NCBI GenBank assembly: GCA_003478935.1
Contig: QUFP01000001.1
Coordinates: 1 to 64,000, forward strand
Source of the DNA: Firmicutes bacterium AF25-13AC
GTDB taxonomy: Bacteria > Bacillota > Clostridia > Lachnospirales > Lachnospiraceae
DNA length: 64,000 bases
Reading direction: 5' to 3'
This document shows positions 25,392 through 35,598 of this stretch, piece after piece. The notes under the pieces are model-generated. The model made no database searches and had not been told where the DNA came from. It worked only from the letters and a program-made list of their open reading frames with translations. Position 1 is the stretch's first letter; every line of letters begins with the position of its first letter. Made by a program: the position numbers and the translations under genes.

Positions 25392-25490
25392 TAAGATACA
25401 GTATATCAGTACAACTCGAAGATTGCAAGTATCAGATGATGAATGACTCGGTCATTGAATGGACGAGGATTAAAGCGCCTGTGTTCTAAA

Positions 25491-26705
25491 TCATGCCCAA
25501 GAATCTTCTAGTAGAAAGTCGCGAATATTGCGGTGCTTGATTCCATTTCTGCTCATATCAAATTCATCGAGAGATACGACATACTTTGGAAAATTGTCTC
25601 GAATGTTATCATACACGCCAAATTCACGCTGAATGGTTTCGGGTGATGCGAGTAGGTAGGTTACTTGAATATAGAGGCGCTCTCCACGCTTGTCACATAC
25701 GAAATCGACTTCTTTGTTTCCCTCTTTTCCAACTGTGACGGTGTAGCCACGGCGCAGTAGTTCCATGTAAATGATATTTTCAAGAATTAGATTGATATCG
25801 CGCATGTTGCCGCCGAAGACGGCTTCTCGAATACCGTGATCTGCGATATAATACTTTTCATTTGAAGATAAAAGCTGTTTTCCTTGAAGATCCTGACGTT
25901 TTACCTGATAAAATAGGTAGGCATCACAACAATATTTTAAATAATTGAGAATGGTATCTGCAGAGACAGAACGTTTCTCATTTTTTAAGAATTTCACCAA
26001 AGAGGAAGCAGAAAATGGTGTCCCTATGTTTGACATAATATAAGCTGTGATTCGCTCTAGCAGATCAACATCGCGAACCTTGTTTCTTTTGACAATATCT
26101 TTTAACTGAACTGAGTTAAAAAGATCTGTTAAATATTGAATGGATGGTTCCTCGGCATAACGAAGGTTAGACAAGTATGGCATACCACCCGATACAAGAT
26201 ATTTTTGAAAACAGCTTGAAATTGATTCATCTGGTGCAGTGAGATGGTACAATTCAAGAAATTCTGCAAATGAAAAAGGATAAATAATAAATTCAACATA
26301 TCGGCCACCAAGATAGGTAGCAAGTTCGCCGGACAACAGTTTGGCATTCGAACCTGTAATGTAAACGTCGCAGTCAAGCGTGATTCGTAGAGAATTAATG
26401 CATTTTTCCCAATCTGTTACTTCTTGAATTTCATCAAAGAAAAGGTAGACTTTTCCATCAATGGAAGAAGCAAGCTTTGTGATTTCATCATGCAGAGCCT
26501 GTGCAGTTTGCAGGTAGGTGTATCTCATATCCTCAAAGTTAATTGAGATAAATTGGGACGAATCAACACCGGATGCTTTTAATTCGTCTTTTATTAGTTC
26601 TAGCATAACGGATTTTCCACAGCGACGGATACCAGTCATAACCTTGACTAAATCGCTTCCGATAAATGGTCGGATGCGTTTCATATATAATTCACGTTTA
26701 ATCAT
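25491..26705 (-). CDS. AAA family ATPase with C-terminal DUF4143-type domain
   Basis: Encodes 404 residues. The start is placed at 26705 (MIKRELYMK) because AAAGGAG lies eight bases upstream; an earlier ATG at 26723 would put that site inside the gene. The AAA domain has Walker A GIRRCGKSVML, Walker B VYLFFDEIQEV and sensor-like YITGSNAKLLSGE, then ATYLGGRYVEFIIYPFSFAEF. The C-terminal part includes the nuclease-like strand pattern GNKEVDFVC, typical of DUF4143. These proteins are common, often isolated, and of unknown role. Three 40-bp-spaced palindromes lie in its upstream region. Confidence 0.88.
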   Translation of the reverse strand: MIKRELYMKRIRPFIGSDLVKVMTGIRRCGKSVMLELIKDELKASGVDSSQFISINFEDMRYTYLQTAQALHDEITKLASSIDGKVYLFFDEIQEVTDWEKCINSLRITLDCDVYITGSNAKLLSGELATYLGGRYVEFIIYPFSFAEFLELYHLTAPDESISSCFQKYLVSGGMPYLSNLRYAEEPSIQYLTDLFNSVQLKDIVKRNKVRDVDLLERITAYIMSNIGTPFSASSLVKFLKNEKRSVSADTILNYLKYCCDAYLFYQVKRQDLQGKQLLSSNEKYYIADHGIREAVFGGNMRDINLILENIIYMELLRRGYTVTVGKEGNKEVDFVCDKRGERLYIQVTYLLASPETIQREFGVYDNIRDNFPKYVVSLDEFDMSRNGIKHRNIRDFLLEDSWA

Positions 26706-26741
26706 AAAAGAGGCTCCTTTCATATAATAGTGAGTATATCA

Positions 26742-26845
26742 TATCACTAGTATACTAGATAAAACAAGCAAATATTACAATTTTATCTAGTATAAAAGAT
26801 AAAATTGGATATATTAGGGATTTTATCGAGTATAAAAGATGAAAA
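26742..26845. repeat. Three palindromic AGTAT-centred repeats at exact 40-bp spacing upstream of the ATPase gene
   Basis: Copies centre on AGTAT at 26749, 26789 and 26829. Copies two and three read TTTTATC-(T/G)AGTATAAAAGAT followed by A-rich sequence; copy one reads CTAGTATACTAGATAAAA. Each is a near-palindrome, and the 40-bp period puts them on nearly the same helix face. Best explained as operators for the ATPase gene or an autoregulator. The rest of the 26706-27028 gap holds a possible rightward promoter (TTGCGG at 26910, TATAGT at 26933) and nothing else I recognise. Confidence 0.7.
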
Positions 26846-27028
26846 ATGATTTGAAACCAAATTATAATATAAAGATCAAACTTATCCATCTAGGAACAAC
26901 GATTTGGGCTTGCGGTAAGATAGCATTTGTATTATAGTAGTGAAAAAAGTGCCAGACTCGAGTTGACGTATCGGAAAGGGTTCGTTAAGTGAGCTGTCAT
27001 GAAAAATAGAGTTGAAGTTTGGAGGAAA

Positions 27029-27556
27029 ATGGTAGTGAATATTAAACTAGTAAAGCTGACTGCTGAATATAAGAAGCAGCTGACAGATATGATGGATGAG
27101 TGGCTGGCAGTCGAAAAGGACTTCTCTCCATATGCAATTCGAAAGAATGATTACCATGATTTTGAGTACTATTTGGAAAATCTGGAGACAAAAGAAGGTG
27201 AAAAGCCTGGTCTTGTGCCGGACTCTGTCTATTTTTGTTTGGATATCGACCGCAATATTTTTGTCGGTGCTGTGAATATTCGCCATTATTTAAACGAAAG
27301 TCTTTATAAGAGTGGTGGGCATATTGGCGATGGGATTCGTCCGAGTGAGAGAAGAAAAGGTTATGCGACAGCGATGATTGGTCTGGCTCTTGAAAAATGC
27401 AAAGAACTTGGCATTAACAAGGTGCTAATGACCTGCGATAAGACCAATATTGGATCGGCAAAATCAATTACGAATAACGGTGGTGTATTGGAGTCTGAGT
27501 TTGAAGAAGACGGTGTGGTGGAGCAGAGATATTGGATTACGCTGGTTTCAATTTGA
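27029..27556 (+). CDS. GNAT family N-acetyltransferase
   Basis: About 175 residues. GGAGG at 27021-27025 points to ATG 27029 (three-base gap) or GTG 27035 (nine-base gap); the first is listed, with the upstream ATG at 26999 rejected for lack of a site. The GNAT fold is visible: a first helix with YKKQLTDMMDEW, the central strand FVGAVNIRHYLNE, and the acetyl-CoA pyrophosphate loop RPSERRKGYATAMI, then KCKELGINKVLMTCDKTN and the C-terminal strand VVEQRYWITL. Substrate unknown. It is a single gene with no obvious partner. Confidence 0.88.
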   Translation: MVVNIKLVKLTAEYKKQLTDMMDEWLAVEKDFSPYAIRKNDYHDFEYYLENLETKEGEKPGLVPDSVYFCLDIDRNIFVGAVNIRHYLNESLYKSGGHIGDGIRPSERRKGYATAMIGLALEKCKELGINKVLMTCDKTNIGSAKSITNNGGVLESEFEEDGVVEQRYWITLVSI

Positions 27557-27677
27557 ATTGCGAAGGTGTCAGATGCAAAGGCTTTGCCAAATATGCAAGT
27601 CTAGCTGTGGAAGATGAACATTTGACGAGATGATCGGCACGAATAGCTTTATCATATATTAAGGAAAGGAAAACAGA

Positions 27678-28849
27678 ATGCAGTATCGCAAAGATAAAAA
27701 AGGCAATGACATCTCCTTATTAGGATTTGGTTGTATGCGCTTTGAGGGAAGCGGAACAGGAGAATATTTTCAAAAGGCAAATGATCAGGTGATGGAGGCA
27801 ATCAGACAGGGTATAAACTATTTTGATACTGCATATGTCTACAAAAATAATGAAAAAGTTCTTGGACGTATTCTGGCCGAGAACAATTGCAGAGATCAGA
27901 TTTATATTGCGACAAAGCTTCCGCAGTATATGGTGCGTTCCGTTGCACAGGCAGAAAAAATCTTTAATCAGGAGCTGGAGCTTTTGCAGACCGATCATAT
28001 TGATTATTATCTGATGCATATGCTGAATGATTTAGCTTCTTGGAACCGCTTAAAAGCGATGGGGCTTGAGGATTGGATCAAGGAGAAAATGGTCAGCGGA
28101 AAGATTCGAAATATCGGTTTTTCCTATCACGCAATACCGAGAATTTTAAGCCAGTTGTAGATGTGTTTGACTGGGATTTTTGCCAAATCCAGTATAACTA
28201 TCTGGATGAAAACATTCAGGCCGGAAAAAAGGGTCTTTTATACGCGGCAGAAAAAGGACTTCCAGTGATTATCATGGAGCCTCTTCGCGGAGGTCGTCTT
28301 GTTGGAATGCTGCCAGAGACAGCAAAAAAGCGCATTGCAAAGTCTAATGTAAATGAATCAGCCGCATCGCTGGCACTTCGTTGGCTTTACGATCAGCCAC
28401 AGGTAACATGTGTGTTATCCGGCATGAACTCAATGGAGATGGTAAATGAGAATTGTAAAACTGCATCACTGGCGCTGCCGGGCTGCCTGACAGCTGATGA
28501 GCGACAACTGATTGAGGATGTGAAAAACGATATCAAAAATAGTGTAAAGGTAGGCTGTACAGGATGCAATTATTGCTGCCCATGCCCGAAGGGAGTAGAT
28601 ATTCCAGCTGTTTTTCAGTGTTATAATCAGTTGTCAGAGGACAGTCATGCGCGCTGGCGCTATATTCAGATGACGACATTTAGAAAAGAGACAACAAATG
28701 CTGCAAAATGTGTTGGCTGTGGTGCCTGTACAAAGAAATGTCCTCAGAATCTGGATATACCGCAGCTATTGAAGGAAGCTAAAAAGGAGCTTGAGACTCC
28801 GATGTTCAAGATTATAAATTGGGGAACGCATTTTTTCCATTTTTATTAA
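27678..28849 (+). pseudogene. Aldo/keto reductase with C-terminal ferredoxin domain, frameshifted
   Basis: One gene read in two frames: 27678-28160 and, in the -1 frame, on to 28849. The N-terminal part is an aldo/keto reductase barrel with the tetrad residues in NYFDTAYVYKNNE (Asp, Tyr), ATKLP (Lys) and YYLMHML (His). The C-terminal part has two 4Fe-4S motifs, CTGCNYCCPCPKG and CVGCGACTKKCP. Near 28131 the first frame reads GFSYHAIPRI while the other frame continues the conserved NTENFKPVVDVFDWDFCQ. Restoring one G (CACGGCAAT instead of CACGCAAT) rejoins them into about 390 residues. It is either a sequencing indel or a recent mutation. Confidence 0.88.
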
Positions 28850-28861
28850 AGGAAAACGAAG

Positions 28862-29272
28862 ATGGATGAGAAAGAAATTGATTTAAAAATAGAGAAAGAA
28901 ATAGTTGATTTATTTATTATTTCAAATCGAAAGGAACGAACCTTGTGGGAGTTAGAAAGCCCACGAAAAAGGTCAGATGGCCTTTCACGTTTCTTTTTTG
29001 GAACCTATTTAAATCAGAATTTATTTAAAGCATTGGACGTCCAAGGCAATGCAGAATTGCAAAAGGTGATTCAGCAATCAGGAGGAACTTCAAAAGGGTA
29101 TGTGATAACACCAGATCAATGTGGCTTTTTTTCGATAAAAGAAGCAATTGAGATTGCTCGCGGCAACGATTGCAGATTTGTTTATTTTGGAAATGGAGTT
29201 GCCTATTATCATGAAGAGTGGGAAGGTGGAAAAGCAGGAGAATACCTTCTCGTAAATAAGAATTATAAATAA
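28862..29272 (+). CDS. Hypothetical protein
   Basis: Encodes 136 residues from ATG 28862 with AAAGGAAAACG upstream, 12 bases after the aldo/keto reductase. It is soluble and charged, starting with a Glu/Lys-rich helix (EIDLKIEKEIVDLFIIS), then ERTLWELESPRKRSDGLSRF and, near the C terminus, YVITPDQCGFFSIKEAIEIA and FVYFGNGVAYYHEEW. No motif I can name. The reading frame has normal codon character and a proper ribosome binding site, so I take it as real. A terminator-like inverted repeat follows. Confidence 0.72.
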   Translation: MDEKEIDLKIEKEIVDLFIISNRKERTLWELESPRKRSDGLSRFFFGTYLNQNLFKALDVQGNAELQKVIQQSGGTSKGYVITPDQCGFFSIKEAIEIARGNDCRFVYFGNGVAYYHEEWEGGKAGEYLLVNKNYK

Positions 29273-29289
29273 TCAATATAGATGGAAAG

Positions 29290-29317
29290 GGGAGATACAA
29301 AATATATTGTGTCTCCC
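29290..29317. terminator. Inverted repeat between convergent genes, probable terminator
   Basis: GGGAGATACAA pairs with TTGTGTCTCCC (one G-U). T-rich sequence follows on both strands, suited to the hypothetical gene and the leftward kinase gene. Confidence 0.7.
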
Positions 29318-29347
29318 TCTTCATATTGTACTTTTATTCTATTTTAT

Positions 29348-30358
29348 TTATCTTTGTACATCAAAGCTCTGGTTCATAAGTCTCTGGATACTCTCAACAT
29401 CAGTGATATTTGTATCGCCATGGATGGAGTGTTTCATAACAGAGGAAGCAACCGCAAAGTTGACAACGTCTCTTGGCTTATAATTGTTCATGAGAGCATA
29501 AATAAGGCCGGATGAGAAGGCATCGCCGCCGCCTACACGGTCAAGAATCTGGAAGCGGAAAAGCTTGCTTTCGTATGTCTGTCCATTATAATACAGATAA
29601 GCCTTTAAAGAGTTTTCGCTGCTTGAGTGGGTGTAGCGAACATGTCTTGCAATTGCTTTGAAATGATAGCGGTCTGCCATTGCCTGGAAGATGCGGTCTT
29701 GCTCTTCGTAATCAGGCTGCATGGACATGCCATCCTTTAAATCATGACCATTTTCATCCTGTAAGTGAAGTGGCTCAATACCAATAAGCACATCGACATA
29801 TGGAAGGTAACGACTGATGATATCTCTTGCCTCATCGAAGCTCCACAGCATACTGCGGTAATTGCAGTCAAAGCTGATTGTCATGCCGAGCTGTCTTGCA
29901 GCGTAGATTGCAGCTTCGATTAAGATTTGGCAGCTGTTAGAAAGTGCCGGTGTGATTCCGCTTAAGTGAAGCCAGTCATAGCCTTCAAGCAAAGCCTTAA
30001 AGTCAACAGTAGTATAGTCATATTCTGCAAAGGCGGAATGCTTGCGGTCATAAATTACTTTAGAGGAACGCACACCGATTCCTTCCTCAAGGAAATAAAC
30101 GCCCATGCGCTCGCCGCCGAAGATAATAGGGGATGTATGTACATCATTTGCCTTTAAAGAGCGGACTGCGCTTCGTCCGATATCATTGTCCGGAAGGACA
30201 GTAAATACAGTAGTATCAACGCCAAGGTTTGCCAAGGAGACAGCAACATTTGCCTCAGCACCGCCAAAATTGACAACGTAAGAGCTGGTAGTGCGGATCT
30301 TCTCATAATCCGGAGGGGAAAGACGCATTAAAAGTTCGCCGATTGTGATAAACTTCAT
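29348..30358 (-). CDS. kdgK: PfkB-family sugar kinase, 2-keto-3-deoxygluconate kinase-like
   Basis: Encodes 336 residues. The start is ATG 30358 (MKFITIGELLMRLSPP) with GAAAGGA upstream; the frame extends back 36 residues without conservation. PfkB landmarks are NFGGAEANVAVSLANLG near the N terminus, and the catalytic loop DRVGGGDAFSSGLIYAL with the base Asp. The N-terminal ITIGELLMRLSPP and the insert with MGVYFLEEG fit the KdgK subgroup, which phosphorylates 2-keto-3-deoxygluconate from pectin or hexuronate breakdown. It is divergent from an aconitase-superfamily hydratase, sharing a 195-base control region. Confidence 0.88.
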   Translation of the reverse strand: MKFITIGELLMRLSPPDYEKIRTTSSYVVNFGGAEANVAVSLANLGVDTTVFTVLPDNDIGRSAVRSLKANDVHTSPIIFGGERMGVYFLEEGIGVRSSKVIYDRKHSAFAEYDYTTVDFKALLEGYDWLHLSGITPALSNSCQILIEAAIYAARQLGMTISFDCNYRSMLWSFDEARDIISRYLPYVDVLIGIEPLHLQDENGHDLKDGMSMQPDYEEQDRIFQAMADRYHFKAIARHVRYTHSSSENSLKAYLYYNGQTYESKLFRFQILDRVGGGDAFSSGLIYALMNNYKPRDVVNFAVASSVMKHSIHGDTNITDVESIQRLMNQSFDVQR

Positions 30359-30375
30359 GATTTTTGATTCCTTTC

Positions 30376-30404
30376 TTTCACTATTAGAGGACGTTTCACT
30401 ATTA
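30376..30404. repeat. Two 11-bp direct repeats in the kdgK leader
   Basis: TTTCACTATTA occurs at 30376-30386 and 30394-30404, 18 bp apart, between the predicted kdgK promoter and its start. Possible regulator binding sites. Confidence 0.55.
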
Positions 30405-30409
30405 CTGTC

Positions 30410-30438
30410 ATTATAGCTAATCTGTAAGAAAATTACAA
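30410..30438 (-). promoter_or_regulatory. Candidate kdgK promoter
   Basis: On the minus strand: TTGTAA (30433-30438), a 17-base spacer and TATAAT (30410-30415), 52 bases before the kdgK start. Confidence 0.55.
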
Positions 30439-30460
30439 GTAAAATTAAAATAGTATCAGG

Positions 30461-30489
30461 TTGCAAAATCTTTTATAGTAAACTATAAT
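30461..30489 (+). promoter_or_regulatory. Candidate hydratase promoter with overlapping palindrome
   Basis: TTGCAA (30461-30466), a 17-base spacer and TATAAT (30484-30489). A perfect 16-bp palindrome, TTATAGTAAACTATAA (30473-30488), overlaps the -10 and is a good operator candidate. Confidence 0.6.
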
Positions 30490-30553
30490 GGAATTTAAGT
30501 TAGGTTTTTGCCTGGCTTAGATACGCACAAGACAGCATGGAGGTACATACAGT

Positions 30554-32845
30554 ATGGTTCAATTATTTGAAAGTGGTGCATACCTGATTGACGGAAAAGA
30601 GCTGATCGCAGACAATGCAGATGCGGCAGTGCAAGTAGCGGCAAAGACAGGCCGTACAATTTCAAAAGAGGAAGCGGCAAAGCAGACGATGGCATATAAG
30701 ATTCTGCAGGCGCATAACACATCAGGGGACGACGAGCATTTAAAAGTGAAGTTTGATCGTCTTACTTCACATGACATTACCTTTGTTGGAATTATCCAGA
30801 CAGCAAGAGCCAGCGGACTTGAAAAATTTCCAGTTCCGTATGTTTTAACTAACTGCCATAACAGTCTTTGTGCGGTAGGCGGAACCATCAACGAGGATGA
30901 CCATATGTTTGGCCTTTCCTGTGCACAAAAATACGGCGGTGTCTATGTACCTCCGCATTTAGCAGTTATTCATCAGTATGCAAGAGAAATGCTTGCAGGC
31001 TGTGGCAAGATGATTCTTGGTTCTGATAGCCATACACGCTATGGTGCACTTGGAACAATGGCATGTGGTGAGGGAGGACCAGAGCTTGTAAAGCAGCTTC
31101 TTGGCCGTACTTACGATATTGATATGCCTCAGGTTGTTGCAATTTATCTGACAGGAAAGCCTGTAAAGGGTGTTGGCCCGCAGGATATCGCATTGGCAAT
31201 CATCAAGGCTGTATTTGCAAACGGCTATGTAAAAAATAAGGTAATGGAGTTTATCGGACCTGGTGTTGACAATCTGTCTGTTGATTACCGTATAGGTGTC
31301 GATGTTATGACTACTGAGACTACATGTCTTTCATCTATCTGGAAGACGGATGAGAAGGTACAGGATTTCTATGAGATACACAGACGTCCAGAGGAGTATA
31401 GAGAGTTAAATCCGGGAGAAGTGGCATATTACGACGGTGTTGTATGTGTTGATCTGTCAGCAGTTCGTCCGATGATCGCAATGCCATTCCACCCAAGCAA
31501 TGCATATACGATTGATGAGCTGAATGCTAATCTTGATGATATTCTGGCCGATGTAGAGAAGCGTGCGGCAGTGAGTCTTGGAAATAAAGTTCCATTTACG
31601 CTGCGTGACAAGGTAAGAGACGGCAAGATGTATGTTGATCAGGGTGTTATCGCAGGATGTGCAGGTGGTGGTTTTGAAAATCTGTGTGATGTTGCCGACA
31701 TGTTAGATGGACAGAGCATTGGTGACGGACGTTTCTCATTAAGTGTATATCCGGCATCTCAGCCTGTTTACATGGAATTAATTAGAAACGGCAGCATTGC
31801 AAAGATCATGGAAACTGGCGCAACTGTTAGAACCGCATTCTGTGGACCATGCTTTGGTGCAGGTGATGTTCCGGCAAATAATGCATTTTCAATTCGTCAC
31901 TCAACAAGAAACTTCCCGAATCGTGAGGGTTCAAAGGTCAACAACGGACAGATCGCATCAGTTGCACTTATGGATGCACGTTCAATTGCAGCGACAGCAC
32001 TTAATAAGGGCCGACTGACAGCAGCAACTGATATTGATGTGAACTTTACAAAGCCAAAGTACTATTTTGACAGTCATATCTACGAGAAGCGTGTTTATAA
32101 TGGTGTAGGAAAGGCAGATCCATCTGTAGAAATTCAGTTTGGACCAAATATCAAGGATTGGCCGTCAATGGTACCGCTGACCGATAATATCTTATTAAAG
32201 GTTGTATCTGAGATCCACGATCCTGTAACGACAACGGATGAACTGATTCCATCTGGTGAAACATCATCATTCCGTTCTAATCCGCTTGGTCTTGCTGAGT
32301 TTACGCTCTCCAGAAAGGATCCGGAGTATGTTGGACGTGCTAAAAAGGTTCGTGCAGCAGAAGAAGCACGTGAGGATGGAAAGTGTCCATGTCAGGCAGA
32401 TGATGAGGTAGCAGCTGCATTTAATGAGATTCATAAGCTGTTCCCAGATGTAAAGGCAAGCGAGACAGAGATTGGCTCTGTAATTTATGCAGTAAAGCCG
32501 GGAGATGGTTCTGCAAGAGAGCAGGCAGCATCCTGCCAGCGTGTACTTGGCGGTCTTGCTAATATTGCGAAAGAGTATGCAACAAAGCGTTATCGCTCGA
32601 ATTTGATTAACTGGGGTATGATTCCATTTATCTTCGAGCCAGAGAAGCTTCCATTTGCAAATCTGGATTATATTTTTGTTCCAGGTATTCGTGATGCTGT
32701 TAAGGAAAAGCAGCCGAAGGTAACAGCTTATGCTGTCAAGGATAATGCACTTGAGAGTTTTGAGCTGGAGATTAAGCCGCTTACAGATGATGAGAGACAG
32801 ATTATTCTGGATGGCTGCCTGATCAACTACTATAAAAGTCATTAA
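30554..32845 (+). CDS. Aconitase-superfamily hydratase (YbhJ-like)
   Basis: Encodes 763 residues from ATG 30554 (TGGAGG upstream). The aconitase fold is evident: [20 protein letters not shown] (substrate region), iron-sulfur Cys candidates in [12 protein letters not shown] and FCGPCFGAG, then the active-site strand [15 protein letters not shown]. Sequence near the N terminus and the size match YbhJ-type hydratases rather than true aconitase (about 850-900) or LeuC. The substrate is unknown. Its divergent pairing with a KdgK-like kinase suggests a sugar-acid or hydroxy-acid role, an inference from context only. Terminator at 32873. Confidence 0.85.
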   Translation: MVQLFESGAYLIDGKELIADNADAAVQVAAKTGRTISKEEAAKQTMAYKILQAHNTSGDDEHLKVKFDRLTSHDITFVGIIQTARASGLEKFPVPYVLTNCHNSLCAVGGTINEDDHMFGLSCAQKYGGVYVPPHLAVIHQYAREMLAGCGKMILGSDSHTRYGALGTMACGEGGPELVKQLLGRTYDIDMPQVVAIYLTGKPVKGVGPQDIALAIIKAVFANGYVKNKVMEFIGPGVDNLSVDYRIGVDVMTTETTCLSSIWKTDEKVQDFYEIHRRPEEYRELNPGEVAYYDGVVCVDLSAVRPMIAMPFHPSNAYTIDELNANLDDILADVEKRAAVSLGNKVPFTLRDKVRDGKMYVDQGVIAGCAGGGFENLCDVADMLDGQSIGDGRFSLSVYPASQPVYMELIRNGSIAKIMETGATVRTAFCGPCFGAGDVPANNAFSIRHSTRNFPNREGSKVNNGQIASVALMDARSIAATALNKGRLTAATDIDVNFTKPKYYFDSHIYEKRVYNGVGKADPSVEIQFGPNIKDWPSMVPLTDNILLKVVSEIHDPVTTTDELIPSGETSSFRSNPLGLAEFTLSRKDPEYVGRAKKVRAAEEAREDGKCPCQADDEVAAAFNEIHKLFPDVKASETEIGSVIYAVKPGDGSAREQAASCQRVLGGLANIAKEYATKRYRSNLINWGMIPFIFEPEKLPFANLDYIFVPGIRDAVKEKQPKVTAYAVKDNALESFELEIKPLTDDERQIILDGCLINYYKSH

Positions 32846-32872
32846 AATCTGATACTATTCAGATAAGTTTAA

Positions 32873-32922
32873 GCAGCGGTTTTTCAGCGCAGAAATATGT
32901 GCTGGAAAATCGCTGCCTTTTT
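32873..32922 (+). terminator. Rho-independent terminator after the hydratase gene
   Basis: GCAGCG pairs with CGCTGC, extended by pairings of GTTTTT with GAAAAT and CAGC with GCTG, followed by a T run. Confidence 0.8.
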
Positions 32923-32956
32923 ACAAAGTCGAAACTTATAATTGGGAGGAATGACG

Positions 32957-35501
32957 ATGGAGCGTGTTAATTTACAGGAAGGCTGGCGTTTTGCTGAGGT
33001 AAACAGCGATGAGTGGACACCAGTGAGTGTGCCAGGAACAGTTTTGTCTGGTCTTTTAGAGGCAGGCAAAATGCAGGATCCGTATTATCGTGAAAATGAA
33101 TATGAAGCAAGAGAGCTTCTGGCAAAGGATTATGTCTTTGAAACTGATTTTTGTATTTCAGAGGAGCAATTAAATAAGAAGCACTGCGTATTAGTCTGCG
33201 AGGGACTTGATACATTGGCTGATGTTTACGTAAATGAGAAGCTAGTCGGAAAGGCTGATAATATGCATCGCACATGGCGCTTTGACTGCAAGGACGCATT
33301 GCAAAAGGAAAATCATCTTCGCATTTACTTTCATTCAGCACTGACTTACATTCGTGAGCATGAGGCAACACCGGGAAAGGAGATTACATATGAGCCAACA
33401 GGTGGTATTTTAGGCAATCAGTATATTAGAAAGGCACATTCTATGTTTGGCTGGGACTGGGGTGCACAGCTGCCAGATATAGGCATCTGGAGAGATTTAT
33501 ATCTGGAGTGCTATAATGCAGGCCGCATTGATGATGTGGTAATTCGTCAGAAGCACACATGGAAAGAGCGCCCTCAGATGGGTGAGCTGTCTCAAGAGGA
33601 ATATATTGAGGCAGTTGAGCAGTCTGATACAGTTTCTCTTAGTGTGGAGGTGAAGCCTGAACAGGATACAAATTTAGAGAATACAAAAGTAATAGTCACA
33701 TTGACAGATCCAAAAGGCGTGCAGCTAGAGCAAATCGTTTTGCCGACAATAAAAGAAGCAGTCTGTGCAGAAATTTTGGTAGCGCAGCCAAGCTTGGTGG
33801 TGCAATGGGCTTGGGGATCAGCCACTGTATAAGGTGCAGGTATCTTTGGTGGATAACAATCAGTTCGTGCTTGATTCAAAGGAATATTCTATTGGTCTTC
33901 GTGAACTTACAGTCAGCACAAAGAAGGATGAGTGGGGAAATGAATTTGCATTTGTAATAAATGGTATTCATATTTTCTCAATGGGAGCTGATTATATTCC
34001 AGAGGACTGCATCTATCCATGGATCACGAAGGAGCGCATAGAGGCATTGATCCGATCTTCTGTAAAAGCTAATTATAACATGCTTCGTGTATGGGGCGGC
34101 GGTTATTATCCATCTGATACATTTTATGATTTGTGTGATCAGTATGGTTTGATTGTATGGCAGGATCTGATGTATGCATGCAATGTCTATGACTTTACAG
34201 AAGAGTTTGAAAAGAATATTTGTCAGGAAACAGTAGATAATGTGCGCCGTCTGCGTCACCATGCAAGTCTGGGACTATGGTGCGGAAATAATGAACTAGA
34301 GTCTGCATGGGATCATTGGGGTATTTCAGAGACACATAGTCCACTGCTCAAGGGAGATTATATCAAGCAGTTTGAATACGTGCTTCCGAAGGTAACAAAG
34401 GCAGAGGATCAAGCGACATTTTATTGGCCATCATCACCATCATCAGGCGGATGTCTTGATAATCCAGACGATCATGACAGAGGAGACTGCCATTACTGGG
34501 ATGTATGGCATGGCATGAAGCCATTTTCAGATTATCGCAGTCATTATTTTCGTTTCTGTTCTGAGTTTGGATTCCAGTCCTTCCCGGAAAGAAAGACAAT
34601 TGATACATTTGCACTGCCGCAGGACTGCAATATTTTCTCACCAGTTATGGAGAGTCATCAGAAAAACGGTACAGCAAACGGAAAGATTTTATATTATATT
34701 TCCGAGAATTTCCGTTATCCAAAGGACTTTGACAGCTTAGTATATGTAAGTCAGGTGCTTCAGGGTATTGCAATTAAGGCAGGAGTAGATCACTGGAGAG
34801 CAAACAGAGGACGCTGCATGGGTGCGCTGTATTGGCAGTTAAATGACAACTGGCCAGTGGCATCCTGGGCAAGTATTGACTATTTTGGACGCTGGAAGGC
34901 ACTTCATTATATGGCAGCCCGTTTCTTTGCACCAAAGGCCGGTTATATTTATACAGAGGGAACAAAGGCAGTTATCAGTGCAGCAAATGAGACACTTGAG
35001 AATCAGTCACTGACCGTAACAGTGCGCATCAGGGATGTGGAGCTTAATGTATTATTTGAGGAAACTGTGGAGATGACAGTAAAGGCACAGAGCAGTATTC
35101 ATGTGCTGGAGCGAGATTTTGCAGATGTGATCGGATCAAAGAAGCGCCGCGTGTTTGCAGAGGCAGTTTATACATGGCAGGATGGCACGACAAGTACTGA
35201 GGCAGAAAGCTTTGTTCCATATAAGCATATGGATCTTTTGCAGCCGCAGATCGAGACTTCTGTAACAGAAAAGGATGGCACTATTGAAATACAGATAAGT
35301 GCAGACTGTTTTGCACCGTTTGTATGGTTAGAAATAGAAGATGATGTTATTTTCTCCGATAATTGTTTTGACTTAACATCGGAAGAGACAAAAACAATCT
35401 GCATACGAAAGGAAGATGTTCTGTCAGGAAAGGTGCTTAGCGCAGATAATGTGCGAAAAACACTCAAGATAAGAAGCCTTCGTGATACATATGAGCAGTA
35501 A
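32957..35501 (+). pseudogene. GH2 beta-mannosidase, frameshifted
   Basis: One gene in two frames, joined near 33797. The start is ATG 32957, seven bases after GGGAGG. The N-terminal jelly-roll and immunoglobulin-like domains (WRFAEVN…, EPTGGILGNQYIRKAHSMF, GWDWGAQLPDIGIWRD) precede a TIM barrel with catalytic acid/base Glu in LWCGNNELES and nucleophile Glu in FCSEFGFQSFPE. At the junction the sequence AGCTTGGTGGTGCAATGGG gives WAWGSATV then stop. Shifting frame restores WCNGLGDQPLYKV, the family motif around a Trp-rich PNG/CNG element. This needs one extra G removed or two bases restored. No signal peptide, so cytoplasmic. Intact length about 847 residues. Confidence 0.9.
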
Positions 35502-35508
35502 TAGCCAT

Positions 35509-35531
35509 AAGTTGTAATGGAAAAACAACTT
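35509..35531 (+). repeat. Short hairpin between the mannosidase and pilus operon
   Basis: AAGTTGT pairs with ACAACTT around a 9-nt loop just after the mannosidase stop. No T-run follows, so termination would be weak. Confidence 0.45.
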
Positions 35532-35558
35532 GAAAAATAATCCATATCATGCTATTCT
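35530..35558 (+). promoter_or_regulatory. Candidate promoter of the type IV pilus operon
   Basis: TTGAAA (35530-35535), a 17-base spacer and TATTCT (35553-35558), about 40 bases before the first pilin start. Sequence match only. Confidence 0.5.
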
Positions 35559-35598
35559 GATGTAAGAAAGAATTGGAAAGGTGAAGGTCGAAAAATCT

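Noticed and set aside
26742..26845. Evenly spaced repeats considered as a small CRISPR array
   Set aside because: Only three copies, imperfect, about 16-base intervals that are themselves similar, and no cas genes nearby; operators fit better.
32267..32842. 191-residue minus-strand frame inside the hydratase gene
   Set aside because: Antisense shadow with biased composition; the plus-strand gene has clear motifs.
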